Shown piece by piece: positions 1 through 7,310 of a stretch of DNA of 8,457 nucleotides. A program made the translations under genes and the position numbers. Position 1 is the first letter of the stretch, and every line of letters starts with the position of its first letter. Below the pieces are notes generated by a model. The model had not been told where the DNA came from, ran no database searches, and saw only the letters and a list, made by a program, of their open reading frames with translations. This DNA comes from Deltaproteobacteria bacterium (GTDB lineage Bacteria; Desulfobacterota; Binatia; UBA12015), in contig DLYX01000016.1 of NCBI GenBank assembly GCA_003447545.1, positions 1 through 8,457 on the forward strand, written 5' to 3'.

Positions 1-2
1 TC

Positions 3-305
3 AACAGGCTTCGCGTGCGAACTCCGGGCGCAGGTAGCCAGCGACCGATGGATCAAACCACGCGCGCATTCGGTCTCAGCCTGATTGGCGAGGGTGGAGC
101 GGCGCTGGAAATTGTCGATGGATCGCCCTTTGTTCCGCTGCAACCGGGGCTTTGCACCGCGAGCGAGAGATTGACGGTCCCCCTGCGCGAGAGACCGTCA
201 GGCGCTTATCGCAAAAGCAGCACGAGATTGAAGATCCAGGCATTTGCCACGGATGGTCGACGAGACCAGGATCAGCTAATGGTTCGATGCTCTCCCGCTT
301 ACTGA
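3..305 (+). CDS. C-terminal part of an unrecognised protein (5' end outside the window)
   Basis: This frame is open from the first bases of the window to a TGA at 303-305, about 100 residues; the other two plus frames close at 36 and 84. It ends 15 nt before the YceI gene on the same strand, so the two could be co-transcribed. The tail contains a stretch with alternating hydrophobic residues (LTVPLRE, STRLKIQAFA), then an Arg/Asp/Gln-rich segment (DGRRDQDQLMVRCSP), and one cysteine on each side (in GLCTAS and VRCSPA). This looks like a small beta-rich C-terminal domain, possibly of an exported protein with a disulfide; that is inference. I do not recognise the family. An in-frame ATG at 48 and GTG at 15 exist, so a short stand-alone gene is possible, but a truncated longer gene is more likely. 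Codon use looks similar to the neighbours. Confidence 0.5.
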   Translation, partial: NRLRVRTPGAGSQRPMDQTTRAFGLSLIGEGGAALEIVDGSPFVPLQPGLCTASERLTVPLRERPSGAYRKSSTRLKIQAFATDGRRDQDQLMVRCSPAY

Positions 306-320
306 GAAAGAAAGAGAGCC

Positions 321-893
321 ATGATCAGAGTCCTGCCCTTTACGTTCGCGTTACTGCTTCTGTCGATTTCGCCGATTGCTGCGAAAGATACCGTGAGCCC
401 TCCGGGTTCCATTACTTTTGTCGCCGAGAACAAGGTGGCAACCGCCAACGGAGTCTTCCGCGAGTGGAAGATTGTCGAGGCAAAGATCGACGAGAAAAAT
501 CCGGCGGCCAGTCGAATTGAGCTGGAGATCGACCTGAGCAGTATCGATACCGGAAATACCAAACGAGATGATCATCTGCGCAACCCGGACTATTTCGAAG
601 TGGAGAAATATCCGACCGCTTCGGTGGTGATCGATAACGTTCGGTACGAGGGGGGAGATACGTTTGATGCCGATGTGATGCTGGATCTCCATGGAAAGAA
701 GAAAACCTTTACCGTTCCTTTCCGCATTGAGAATCGTGCAGAGAGACGAATTTCTGCAGCCTTCATGATCAATCGCATGGACTTCGAGATCGGAACTCCC
801 TACTCGATGATCAACCCGCTTTCGATTGACGAAGAGATTCCAATGAAGGTGACCGCGACGATTCCAGCAGCGGAAGCTCCGAGAGCGCCCTAG
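321..893 (+). CDS. YceI-family periplasmic lipid-binding-like protein
   Basis: A 190-residue protein, the usual size for the YceI family, whose members form a lipocalin-like beta barrel that binds isoprenoid or other amphiphilic ligands in the periplasm. Residues 1-21 form a signal peptide: Arg3, a hydrophobic core at 5-19, and a likely cleavage after Ala21. The family core is clear: DLSSIDTGNTKRDDHLRNPD at 71-90, followed at once by YFEVEKYPTAS, and then the predicted strands of the second half (LDLHGKKKTFTVPFRI). The motif with paired Asp before HLR and the Phe-x-x-x-x-Tyr-Pro turn is diagnostic. The ATG at 321 is preceded by a purine-rich stretch (AAAGAGAG) that can serve as ribosome binding site, and its signal peptide begins right there. 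There is no cytochrome b561 partner in view, so this is a stand-alone YceI protein of unknown ligand. Its stop lies 3 nt from the stop of the convergent oxidoreductase gene. Confidence 0.93.
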   Translation: MIRVLPFTFALLLLSISPIAAKDTVSPPGSITFVAENKVATANGVFREWKIVEAKIDEKNPAASRIELEIDLSSIDTGNTKRDDHLRNPDYFEVEKYPTASVVIDNVRYEGGDTFDADVMLDLHGKKKTFTVPFRIENRAERRISAAFMINRMDFEIGTPYSMINPLSIDEEIPMKVTATIPAAEAPRAP

Positions 894-896
894 GTT

Positions 897-1724
897 TCAG
901 GCCCCGGTCGAAACCATCTTTTCTCGCAGCCGCCCGAGAGCTTCGATGCTTTCCTGAAGCTCCGGCTCTTCGAGGTATTTCTGCGAGTGGATGACACCGG
1001 TCGCGCCTCCTTCGGCCAGCGTTCGCAGAGTCGCTTCGGCACGATCAAGATCGTGCAAGGGGAGTGTGGTCACCAATTGGACCTCGGGGTCGGGTTTGCC
1101 CGCCTCACGGGCGATTTGCCGGAGGCCTGAGCTTTTCAGAGCGAGTTTTTTCGGGTCGCTGCCGATGGGCATCCATCCGTCAGCAAATTCGACCGTGCGA
1201 CGAAAAGCTCGGGGGCCGGAACCGCCGACGTAGATTTTGGGGCGTGCGGGTCTTGGTCGGAAAAGAAAGGGTTGCCGATTCGACTCGACAATATCCTGGG
1301 CGAAACATTCATGCAGGAACTTCAGCGTGGCATCGGTGATACGGCCTCGCTCGCTCGGCTCTACGCCGACAGCGCGGAATTCCGATTCCATCCATCCCGA
1401 GCCGACGCCGAGAAGGAGTCTGCCCGCGGAGAGTTCCTGAATCGTGGCGACCCATTTTGCCGTCGCAAGTGCCGGGCGGTAGGGGAGCACCAGAACGCTC
1501 GTGCCGAGGCCGATCTTTTTGGTGCTGCCGGCCAGAAAGGCGAGAGTCGCGAGCGGGTCCAGGTACCTTCCTTCGGACCCGACGGCATCGTCAGGGGGGA
1601 TCGCGATATGGTCGGCGACCCATACCGCGTCGAGGAGCGCAGCTTCGGCTTTTTGTGCCGCGCTTGTAAGCAGTTCCCGGCTCGAGGCGGGGCCCATATT
1701 GCGAAGATAAAAACCGATTTCCAT
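897..1724 (-). CDS. LLM-class (luciferase-like) probable F420-dependent oxidoreductase
   Basis: A 275-residue TIM-barrel protein of the bacterial luciferase-like superfamily, closest by motif to the TIGR03619-type probable F420-dependent oxidoreductases. Seen in the sequence: N-terminal strand MEIGFYL, VWVADHIAIP at 35-43, a beta strand with LGTSVLVLPYR at 73-83, the hallmark ELSAGRLLLGVGSGW at 97-111, and KIYVGGSGPRAFRR with EFADGWMP at 163-186. These belong to the cofactor-binding face of the barrel in this superfamily. Cofactor could be F420 or FMN; the sequence alone does not decide, and the substrate is unknown. The ATG at 1724 has AAGAGAAG just upstream as ribosome binding site. It follows the symporter gene on the same strand with a 44-nt gap and no obvious terminator, so co-transcription is plausible. 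Length is normal and no key motif is missing. Confidence 0.9.
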   Translation of the reverse strand: MEIGFYLRNMGPASSRELLTSAAQKAEAALLDAVWVADHIAIPPDDAVGSEGRYLDPLATLAFLAGSTKKIGLGTSVLVLPYRPALATAKWVATIQELSAGRLLLGVGSGWMESEFRAVGVEPSERGRITDATLKFLHECFAQDIVESNRQPFLFRPRPARPKIYVGGSGPRAFRRTVEFADGWMPIGSDPKKLALKSSGLRQIAREAGKPDPEVQLVTTLPLHDLDRAEATLRTLAEGGATGVIHSQKYLEEPELQESIEALGRLREKMVSTGA

Positions 1725-1768
1725 AGTCTTCTCTTAAAGTCTGACTCGCTTGGGTGCCAGCGGTTCGC

Positions 1769-3226
1769 CTAGCGATAGGGGACGATCTCACCCGCGCGGA
1801 GCTTCTTCAGATAATCTTTCATCTCACCTTTGACGATGGGTGCGAGCAGGTAGAGCCCCAAAATATTTGCCAGAGCCATCGCGAAGATCATGCCATCTGA
1901 AAAGTCCAGAATCGCCTCAAGTTGGGCCACACAACCCATGGCTACAAAGACGCAGAAAATTGTATTGAAGCTATGCCGCGAGACTTTGCCGGGACCAAAG
2001 ATATAGATCCACCCCTCAAGTCCGTAGTACGACCAGGCCACCATGGTCGAGAAAGCAAAGAGAAAAACGACCAGCGCCAAAACGTAGGGAAACCAGGGAA
2101 TGACGCTGGCAAAGGCCGACGAGGTTAATTCGACACCGCTTGCCGTTCCGACGGGGTTCGCCGGATCATATACGGTGCAGGTGATGACCAGAGCGGTGAT
2201 CGAGCAGACGACGATGGTATCGATAAAGGGCTCGAGCAGAGCGACGAATCCCTCGGTCACAGGGTGCCGCGTGCGCACCGCTGCGTGGGCGACGGCCGCA
2301 GATCCAATTCCGGCTTCGTTGGAAAAAGCGGCTCGTTTGAAGCCAAGGGCCATCACACCCAGCATGCCACCGGAAACGCCCTCGGGAGAAAAGGCTCCGG
2401 TGACGATCTGTTGCAGGGCGGTGGGGATTCGATCGATATTGGCAATGATGACGAAAAGGCCGGTCGCGATATAAGTCAAAGCCATAAATGGGACAATCGC
2501 TTGCGCGACCCGCGCGATACTGCGAATTCCGCCGACGATCACGGAAAAGACAATACTGGCGAGCCCCAAACCGACGAGCCACCCCTTGTCGCCGAGAAAG
2601 CCGTCCGCCCCTCCCGTGACGTTCGCCAGTTGGACGTAGGCCTGATTGGACTGGAACATGCATCCGACTCCGAGCGAACCAATGATGATGCAGACGGCAT
2701 AATACCAGGCCATCGTTTTTCCCAGACGGGGCAGCCCACGCGCGCTCAGGCCGCGATCGAGATAGAACATTGGGCCACCGCTGATGGAGCCATCGGGGTT
2801 TTCTTTCCTGTACTTCACGCCGAGAGTGCATTCGGCAAACTTTGAGGACATGCCGAGAAAGCCGGCGATCAGCAGCCAGAACGCCGCACCGGGCCCACCG
2901 ACCGAAATGCAGATGGCGACATGTGCAATATTGCCGACACCGACGGTGCCGGAGACGGCTGTCGAGAGTGCCTGAAATGGCGTCACCTCGCCGGGGGCCG
3001 CCGGGTCTGTGTAGTCGCCACGAACCAGACGCAGGGCATGAGGAAAGCCTCGAATACTGATGAAACCGAGGTAGAAAGTGAAGAAAAGGGCTCCGGCCAT
3101 CAGCCAGGCCACGATCAGCGGGAATTCGCGACCGCCCACGTCGATCCCGAAAAAAATAATGGAGTTGAGCTTGTCGGCAAATGGGGCAAACGTGTTCTCG
3201 ATGAAAGTTTCCATTCCGGAGGCCAT
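1769..3226 (-). CDS. Alanine/glycine:cation symporter (AGCS) family transporter
   Basis: A 485-residue inner membrane protein, typical AGCS length, with about ten or more hydrophobic segments. Family members import alanine, glycine or related small amino acids together with Na+ or H+. Visible marks: STAVSGTVGVGNIAHVA at 88-104, then GGPGAAFWLLIAGFLGMSSK at 110-129 (the region of the family signature), SGGPMFYLDRGL at 149-160, and GFKRAAFSNEAGIGSAAVAH at 295-314 followed by LLEPFIDTIVVC. The usual GNIAGVA is GNIAHVA here (His102), and the signature FW is followed by LL rather than the common MW, so it is a somewhat divergent member and its substrate may differ. The first ATG (3226) is only weakly supported by a ribosome binding site; Met5 at 3214 is an alternative and changes little. 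It is divergent from the acyl-CoA dehydrogenase gene (69 nt apart) and precedes the LLM oxidoreductase gene. Confidence 0.93.
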   Translation of the reverse strand: MASGMETFIENTFAPFADKLNSIIFFGIDVGGREFPLIVAWLMAGALFFTFYLGFISIRGFPHALRLVRGDYTDPAAPGEVTPFQALSTAVSGTVGVGNIAHVAICISVGGPGAAFWLLIAGFLGMSSKFAECTLGVKYRKENPDGSISGGPMFYLDRGLSARGLPRLGKTMAWYYAVCIIIGSLGVGCMFQSNQAYVQLANVTGGADGFLGDKGWLVGLGLASIVFSVIVGGIRSIARVAQAIVPFMALTYIATGLFVIIANIDRIPTALQQIVTGAFSPEGVSGGMLGVMALGFKRAAFSNEAGIGSAAVAHAAVRTRHPVTEGFVALLEPFIDTIVVCSITALVITCTVYDPANPVGTASGVELTSSAFASVIPWFPYVLALVVFLFAFSTMVAWSYYGLEGWIYIFGPGKVSRHSFNTIFCVFVAMGCVAQLEAILDFSDGMIFAMALANILGLYLLAPIVKGEMKDYLKKLRAGEIVPYR

Positions 3227-3295
3227 CTCGCTTGCTTGCTATCGCGTGGCGGGGGTGAGCGCCAGCAGCTCGAACACGCTACAGGTTGGCTGATC
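3227..3295. promoter_or_regulatory. Divergent intergenic region, presumed promoters for symporter and acyl-CoA dehydrogenase
   Basis: The symporter and the acyl-CoA dehydrogenase genes start back to back with 69 nt between the ATGs, so both transcripts must begin here or inside the neighbouring gene. I see no convincing -35/-10 pair on either strand. It contains a short tandem CTTG repeat (around 3230-3239) and, at 3283-3285, AGG placed 10 nt before the dehydrogenase ATG, a reasonable ribosome binding site. The assignment as a control region rests on gene orientation only. Confidence 0.35.
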
Positions 3296-4450
3296 ATGAA
3301 ACGTACAATTTACTCCGAGGAACATGAGATTTTTCGCGCGGGCTTCAGGCGCTTTGCTGAAAAGGAAATTGTCCCGCGCATCGACGGGTGGAATGCGGCC
3401 GGGATTACGGATCGGGAGACTTGGCAGAAGGTGGGCGAAGCCGGGTATCTGGGGGCGGCCGTGCCGGAAGCCTACGGGGGCGCAGGCGGGGATTTTCTTT
3501 TCGATGCAATTTTGATCGAAGAGGCCGGCCGGATTCGTGCGCACCCTCTGATGCTCTCGCTGCACTCGGACATCGTGCTGCCTTATTTTCTCGACTTCGG
3601 GACCGAAGAACAAAAGACCCGCTGGGTTCCCGGGTGCGTTCGCGGTGAAACCATCCTCGCTATCGGCATGACCGAGCCTGGGACGGGTTCCGATTTGGCG
3701 AATATCCGGACGACCGCGCGTCGGGATGGGGACAGCTATATTCTCAACGGTGCCAAGACGTTCATTTCAAACGGACAGCTGGCCGATTTGGTTGTCGTGG
3801 TCTGCAAGACGGATCCCGAGATCGAGCCGCGCCACAAGGGCATCAGCCTGATTGTTGTCGAGGCCGGCACCGCCGGGTTCTCACGAGGCCGCAATCTCGA
3901 CAAGCTCGGTCTGAAGGGGCAGGACACCAGCGAACTGCATTTCGAGGATTGTCGGGTGCCGGCCACGAATCTTCTCGGGCAGGAGGGGCGCGGTTTCTAC
4001 CATCTGATGCAGCAACTACAGCAGGAGCGCCTCACGATCGCGATTGGCTCGATCGCTTCATCCCGGCGCTCGCTGGAAGACACGCTGGATTATTGTCGTG
4101 AACGGTCTGCGTTTGGTCGATCGATCGCTTCATTTCAGGCCAACCAATTTACTCTCGCGGAACTCGCGACGCAGGTGGAAGTTGGACAGGCCTTTGTCGA
4201 TCGCTGCCTTGGGGCACATATTGCGGGGGAAGAGATCGTCAATGAGGTCAGCATGGCGAAGTGGTGGACCACCGATCTCCAGAAAAAACTGACTTCCGAG
4301 TGCCTCCAGCTGCATGGAGGGTACGGATTCATGGCAGAATATCCGATCTCGCAGGACTACGCAGATGCCGCCGTTCAGTCGATCTACGCGGGGACCAACG
4401 AGATCATGAAGGTGTTGATCGCCAGGGGTCTGGGGCTCCCCGACGCCTGA
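3296..4450 (+). CDS. Acyl-CoA dehydrogenase family protein
   Basis: A 384-residue flavoprotein that would oxidise an acyl-CoA to the 2,3-enoyl-CoA with FAD and pass electrons to electron transfer flavoprotein. Domains in order: helical N-terminal domain (about 5-118), the beta domain with AIGMTEPGTGSD at 122-133 and TFISNGQLADLVVVV at 155-169 (FAD and substrate contacts), and the C-terminal helical domain with ERSAFGRSIASFQ at about 268-280, LQLHGGYGFMAEYPISQDYAD and IYAGTNEIMK at 363-372. At the place of the MCAD/SCAD catalytic glutamate there is Ala365 (YAGT), while Glu244 in QQERL sits where long-chain and isovaleryl-CoA dehydrogenases carry their base; Glu244 is therefore the likely base (inference from motif alignment). 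The start at 3296 gives the standard N-terminus and has AGG 10 nt upstream; the same frame stays open further upstream only as antisense of the symporter. It heads the cluster with the SnoaL-like and CoA-transferase genes. The acyl substrate is unknown. Confidence 0.94.
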   Translation: MKRTIYSEEHEIFRAGFRRFAEKEIVPRIDGWNAAGITDRETWQKVGEAGYLGAAVPEAYGGAGGDFLFDAILIEEAGRIRAHPLMLSLHSDIVLPYFLDFGTEEQKTRWVPGCVRGETILAIGMTEPGTGSDLANIRTTARRDGDSYILNGAKTFISNGQLADLVVVVCKTDPEIEPRHKGISLIVVEAGTAGFSRGRNLDKLGLKGQDTSELHFEDCRVPATNLLGQEGRGFYHLMQQLQQERLTIAIGSIASSRRSLEDTLDYCRERSAFGRSIASFQANQFTLAELATQVEVGQAFVDRCLGAHIAGEEIVNEVSMAKWWTTDLQKKLTSECLQLHGGYGFMAEYPISQDYADAAVQSIYAGTNEIMKVLIARGLGLPDA

Positions 4451-4462
4451 GCATTTGCCATT

Positions 4463-4480
4463 TTAGGCTATCGGGCCTAA
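4463..4480 (+). other. Small hairpin between acyl-CoA dehydrogenase and SnoaL-like genes
   Basis: TTAGGC at 4463-4468 is the exact reverse complement of GCCTAA at 4475-4480, with a 6-nt loop. It fills most of the 43-nt gap between the two genes. No run of T follows on either strand, so it is not a standard intrinsic terminator; it could stabilise or separate the messages, or be chance. Confidence 0.35.
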
Positions 4481-4493
4481 CACGGAATGCAGG

Positions 4494-4892
4494 ATGACGA
4501 GCACGCTACCTGAAGAGAGGATCGAGATCGCGAGACAGGCTTGGGAAGCGGTTTCGACGGCTGATGTGGAAAGTCTTGCGCGCGTTTCGACAGCGGCTGT
4601 CGTTTGGCACGCCTCTGGCCGGGGAATCCGCGCCGGCACGCACCGCGGTCGGCGGGCGGTCATGGACTATCTCGCCAGCCTTGGCGATGATGTAGACTCC
4701 TTGAGTCTGGATCTGGTGGATGTTCTGACCGGAGATTTGCGCACCGCCCTTCTCGTTCGCTTGACGGGCGCTCGGCACGGGAAGGAACTCGATACGCAAT
4801 TCGTCGTCTTGCTGCGGATGGAGGAGCGCAAGATCGCCGAGGTTTGGTCGATGCCGAACGACCAATATCTGGTCGACGAGTTCTGGGCCTGA
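4494..4892 (+). CDS. SnoaL-like / NTF2-fold small protein
   Basis: A 132-residue protein with the layout of the SnoaL-like polyketide cyclase / ketosteroid isomerase (NTF2-like) superfamily: an N-terminal helix EIARQAWEAVSTADVESLARV (11-31), the strand VVWHASGRG (36-44) followed by GTHRGRRAVMDYLASL (48-63), and then a curved sheet (DLVDVLTGDLRTALLVRLTG, TQFVVLLRMEERKIAEVWSM). Such proteins act as isomerases, dehydratases, hydrolases or cyclases, or merely bind small molecules. His39 and Asp100 line up near the region where active members carry polar pocket residues, but I cannot assign a reaction. The ATG at 4494 has AGG immediately before it and GGA at 4484-4486 about 7 nt upstream. Its TGA (4890-4892) lies 15 nt before the CoA-transferase ATG, which strongly suggests translation from the same message. 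A role in processing the CoA thioester made by its neighbours is an inference from position. Confidence 0.82.
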   Translation: MTSTLPEERIEIARQAWEAVSTADVESLARVSTAAVVWHASGRGIRAGTHRGRRAVMDYLASLGDDVDSLSLDLVDVLTGDLRTALLVRLTGARHGKELDTQFVVLLRMEERKIAEVWSMPNDQYLVDEFWA

Positions 4893-4907
4893 GGTCGGTT
4901 GCAGTCG

Positions 4908-7268
4908 ATGGCCCTGGATCCAGCCCCTCTTCGTGCTTTGCGTGTATTGGATTTGTCGACGGGGGTCGCTGGGCCCTATGCGGCCAGAGTCTTGCGCGAG
5001 GCTGGTGCCGAGGTCCTCAAGTTGGAGGAGCCGCTTGGCGATCCGATGCGCGACTGGAGTGCCTCCTACAAGGCACTCCCCCCGGGTGAAGACGCAGGCC
5101 TTTTTCAATTTCTCAATGCCGGCAAGCAAGGCGTTCCCTGCGATTTGACGACGGCCGATGGCCTGGAGATTCTCGGGAAATTAGCAGCCGAGGCCGATAT
5201 CCTGATCGAAAATTTCGGGCCACTGGGTTTTGCCGAACGGAAGCTGGGATCGCTTCAGGACGACCATCCGCATTTGTCGATCGTTTCGATCAGCTGGTGG
5301 GGGCATGAAGGTCCCTGGGCCACGCGACCGGCCAACGAATGGACTCTGCAGGCGGCGATCGGCATGACAGCGCGGCGCGGCTATCCCGAACGTGGACCGG
5401 TGGCCTGCGGTGGGCGGTTTGGTGAATGGTCGGCCGGGAGTTGCGCAGCTGTCGCGGCTCTGGCTGCTGTTCAGAGCGCGCGCCAGACGGGGCGTGGGGA
5501 TCATGTGGACCTCTCGGTCTTTGAATCCATGCTGCTCTGCATGACGCAATATCACACGCTCGACGGACAGTTCCGGCCAGAGTTGTTGCCAGCCTATGTG
5601 GAATGCCCATCGATTGAACGGACCAGCGATGGATGGGTGGGGCTGGCTTGCGTGACTCCGCCGCAGTGGGAAGCGTTCTGCGAAATGATGGGTCGACCGG
5701 ATTGGGCCGAGAACCCCAAACTGGTCTCGGCAGATGAACGCATGAAGATTCGCGATACGCTGCATCGCGACATCATCGAATGGATGGCGGCCCGCACAAC
5801 CGAGGAAGTGATTGAAGCTGCGGCGCTGCGCCGGATTCCGGTAGCTCCTGTCGGCGACGGGACAAATTTCTCGGAGATGGAGCAAATGGTCGCGCGTGGA
5901 CTTCTCGAAGACGCACCGGGGGGGTTCCTGCAGCCGCGACCGCCGATCCGTCTTCATGGAATAGAGAGAATGCCGCTCGAGGCGGCCCCTGCGCGGCATC
6001 CCAAGCCGGGCGCGGGATTTTCCTCGCCGAGGAAGGTGGCCGAGACCGCGATTTCGACCGGTGCCAAACCCTTGTCGGGCATTCGGATTCTGGATCTATC
6101 CGCGTTTTGGGCGGGACCGATGTGCACATCCACTCTGGCGGCGCTCGGGGCGGATGTGATCAAGGTCGAGGCCGGTAAGCGCCCTGATGGCATGCGTTTC
6201 GTCAACACCATGCCGCTTGAGAATTTCTGGGAAGCCGGTTCGATTTTTCACGGCGCGAATCTGGGCAAGCGAGGAATTACGATCGCTCTCGATTCCGAAG
6301 AAGGCGCGGACTTGTTTCTCCGGCTCGTGGCAGACGCAGATATCGTCGTCGAGAACTATTCAGTCCGAGTCATGGAACAGTTCGGCTTTACGCTCGAGCG
6401 GCTTCAGTCGATCAACCCACGTTTGACCTTGGTCCGAATGCCGAGTTGGGGATTGGATGGTCCCTGGCGGGATCGTGTCGGTTTCGCGATGACGATCGAA
6501 CAGAGCTGCGGACTGGCGTGGATTTCGGGTTACGAGGATCGACCTCTGACCGTCAATGTTTGCGATAGCGTCGGAGCCCTGCACACCACCTGCGGTATCC
6601 TCATGGCGCTGGAGGATACCCGGCGGACCGGCCGCGGGCGACTCCTGGAAGTGCCCCTCGTCGAGCCCGGCCTGACGATCGGCGCCGATCTGATCATCGA
6701 AGCCTCTCGTGGAAACGAGATCCCGCGCGAGGCGAACCGAGGACCTCTCGGCACGCCTCAGGGTTGTTTTCAGACCAGTGACGGCGAGTGGGTCGCTCTA
6801 TCTGTTGAAACAGACGTGCAATGGAAGGCGTTCGCGCAAGCCGCTGACAAACCTGATTGGGCGTCGCGGAGAGAATGGCAGACGTCTGCTGGCCGTCGGA
6901 AGGATCAGGCCTTGATCGAGACGGAACTGGCCTCATGGGCGAGTGCTCATGCCGGGCCGGAAGCAGAGCAGATTCTCATCGATGCGGGCGTTCCGGCGAG
7001 TATTGCTGTGAATGCGCACCGGGTTCTGCCGCATCCGCAGCTGGAGGCGAGAGGTTTTCTCGAGGACTTCGAGCACATATTCACCGGGCGGATGCATTAC
7101 CCGACGCTGCCTTGGCGGCCGAAGTTTGCCGCGGATGGCTGGTACGAGTCACCCCCGCCAACGCTCGGACAGCACAACCGGGAGGTTTTGAGCGCCTCTT
7201 TGGGCCTGTCGCCGGACGAGCTGGATTCTCTCGAAGAACAGGGAGTCATTTCTTCCAAGCTGGGTTGA
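4908..7268 (+). CDS. Tandem-domain CaiB/BaiF (family III) CoA-transferase
   Basis: A 786-residue protein made of two family III CoA-transferase domains, each about the length of half a normal two-fold dimer partner (single members are about 400 residues). Domain 1 runs from about 8 (LRALRVLDLSTGVAGPYAA) to about 370, domain 2 from 389 (LSGIRILDLSAFWAGPM) to the end; a proline/alanine-rich linker lies between. Each half repeats the family marks: AGAEVLKLEEP / LGADVIKVEAG, DILIENF / DIVVENY, and a Gly-Pro-Trp loop (GHEGPW / GLDGPW). Members move CoA between carboxylic acids through a covalent acyl intermediate on an Asp. Domain 1 has GRGDHVDLSVFE with Asp201; domain 2 has GRGRLLEVPLVE with Glu581 at the same offset, so only domain 1 keeps the Asp. 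A TTG at 4899 in the same frame could also start translation, adding three residues; GAGG at 4891-4894 fits neither spacing perfectly, and I prefer the ATG. It closes the acyl-CoA cluster and probably activates its acid substrate. Confidence 0.92.
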   Translation: MALDPAPLRALRVLDLSTGVAGPYAARVLREAGAEVLKLEEPLGDPMRDWSASYKALPPGEDAGLFQFLNAGKQGVPCDLTTADGLEILGKLAAEADILIENFGPLGFAERKLGSLQDDHPHLSIVSISWWGHEGPWATRPANEWTLQAAIGMTARRGYPERGPVACGGRFGEWSAGSCAAVAALAAVQSARQTGRGDHVDLSVFESMLLCMTQYHTLDGQFRPELLPAYVECPSIERTSDGWVGLACVTPPQWEAFCEMMGRPDWAENPKLVSADERMKIRDTLHRDIIEWMAARTTEEVIEAAALRRIPVAPVGDGTNFSEMEQMVARGLLEDAPGGFLQPRPPIRLHGIERMPLEAAPARHPKPGAGFSSPRKVAETAISTGAKPLSGIRILDLSAFWAGPMCTSTLAALGADVIKVEAGKRPDGMRFVNTMPLENFWEAGSIFHGANLGKRGITIALDSEEGADLFLRLVADADIVVENYSVRVMEQFGFTLERLQSINPRLTLVRMPSWGLDGPWRDRVGFAMTIEQSCGLAWISGYEDRPLTVNVCDSVGALHTTCGILMALEDTRRTGRGRLLEVPLVEPGLTIGADLIIEASRGNEIPREANRGPLGTPQGCFQTSDGEWVALSVETDVQWKAFAQAADKPDWASRREWQTSAGRRKDQALIETELASWASAHAGPEAEQILIDAGVPASIAVNAHRVLPHPQLEARGFLEDFEHIFTGRMHYPTLPWRPKFAADGWYESPPPTLGQHNREVLSASLGLSPDELDSLEEQGVISSKLG

Positions 7269-7310
7269 AGCGCTGCTCTCGGATCTCGGGTTCTTCGGGG
7301 CTGGTGGCGT

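Noticed and set aside
1747..1762. Imperfect hairpin shortly after the symporter stop
   Set aside because: Short stem with a bulge and no T-run on the minus strand; not convincing as a terminator.
2264..2845. Plus-strand open frame of 193 codons opposite the symporter gene
   Set aside because: Low-complexity polar composition and no motif; the minus strand encodes an unmistakable transporter.
2921..3295. N-terminal extension of the acyl-CoA dehydrogenase frame by 125 codons
   Set aside because: The extension is antisense to the symporter's N-terminal region and has no relation to the dehydrogenase fold; the ATG at 3296 gives the standard family N-terminus.
4049..4133. 13-bp direct repeat TCGATCGCTTCAT at 4049-4061 and 4121-4133
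   Set aside because: Both copies are in frame inside conserved parts of the acyl-CoA dehydrogenase and encode the same Ile-Ala-Ser; explained by coding sequence.
5181..5999. Long minus-strand open frame (272 codons) opposite the CoA-transferase gene
   Set aside because: It is rich in Arg, His, Pro and Ser with no recognisable motif, and lies wholly opposite a gene with clear family motifs; it is a by-product of GC-rich codon use.
4908..7268. Tandem CoA-transferase as DddD (DMSP CoA-transferase/lyase)
   Set aside because: DddD also has two family III domains, but its catalytic Asp lies in the second domain, while here the second domain has Glu and the first keeps Asp; no DMSP transporter or other ddd gene is nearby.
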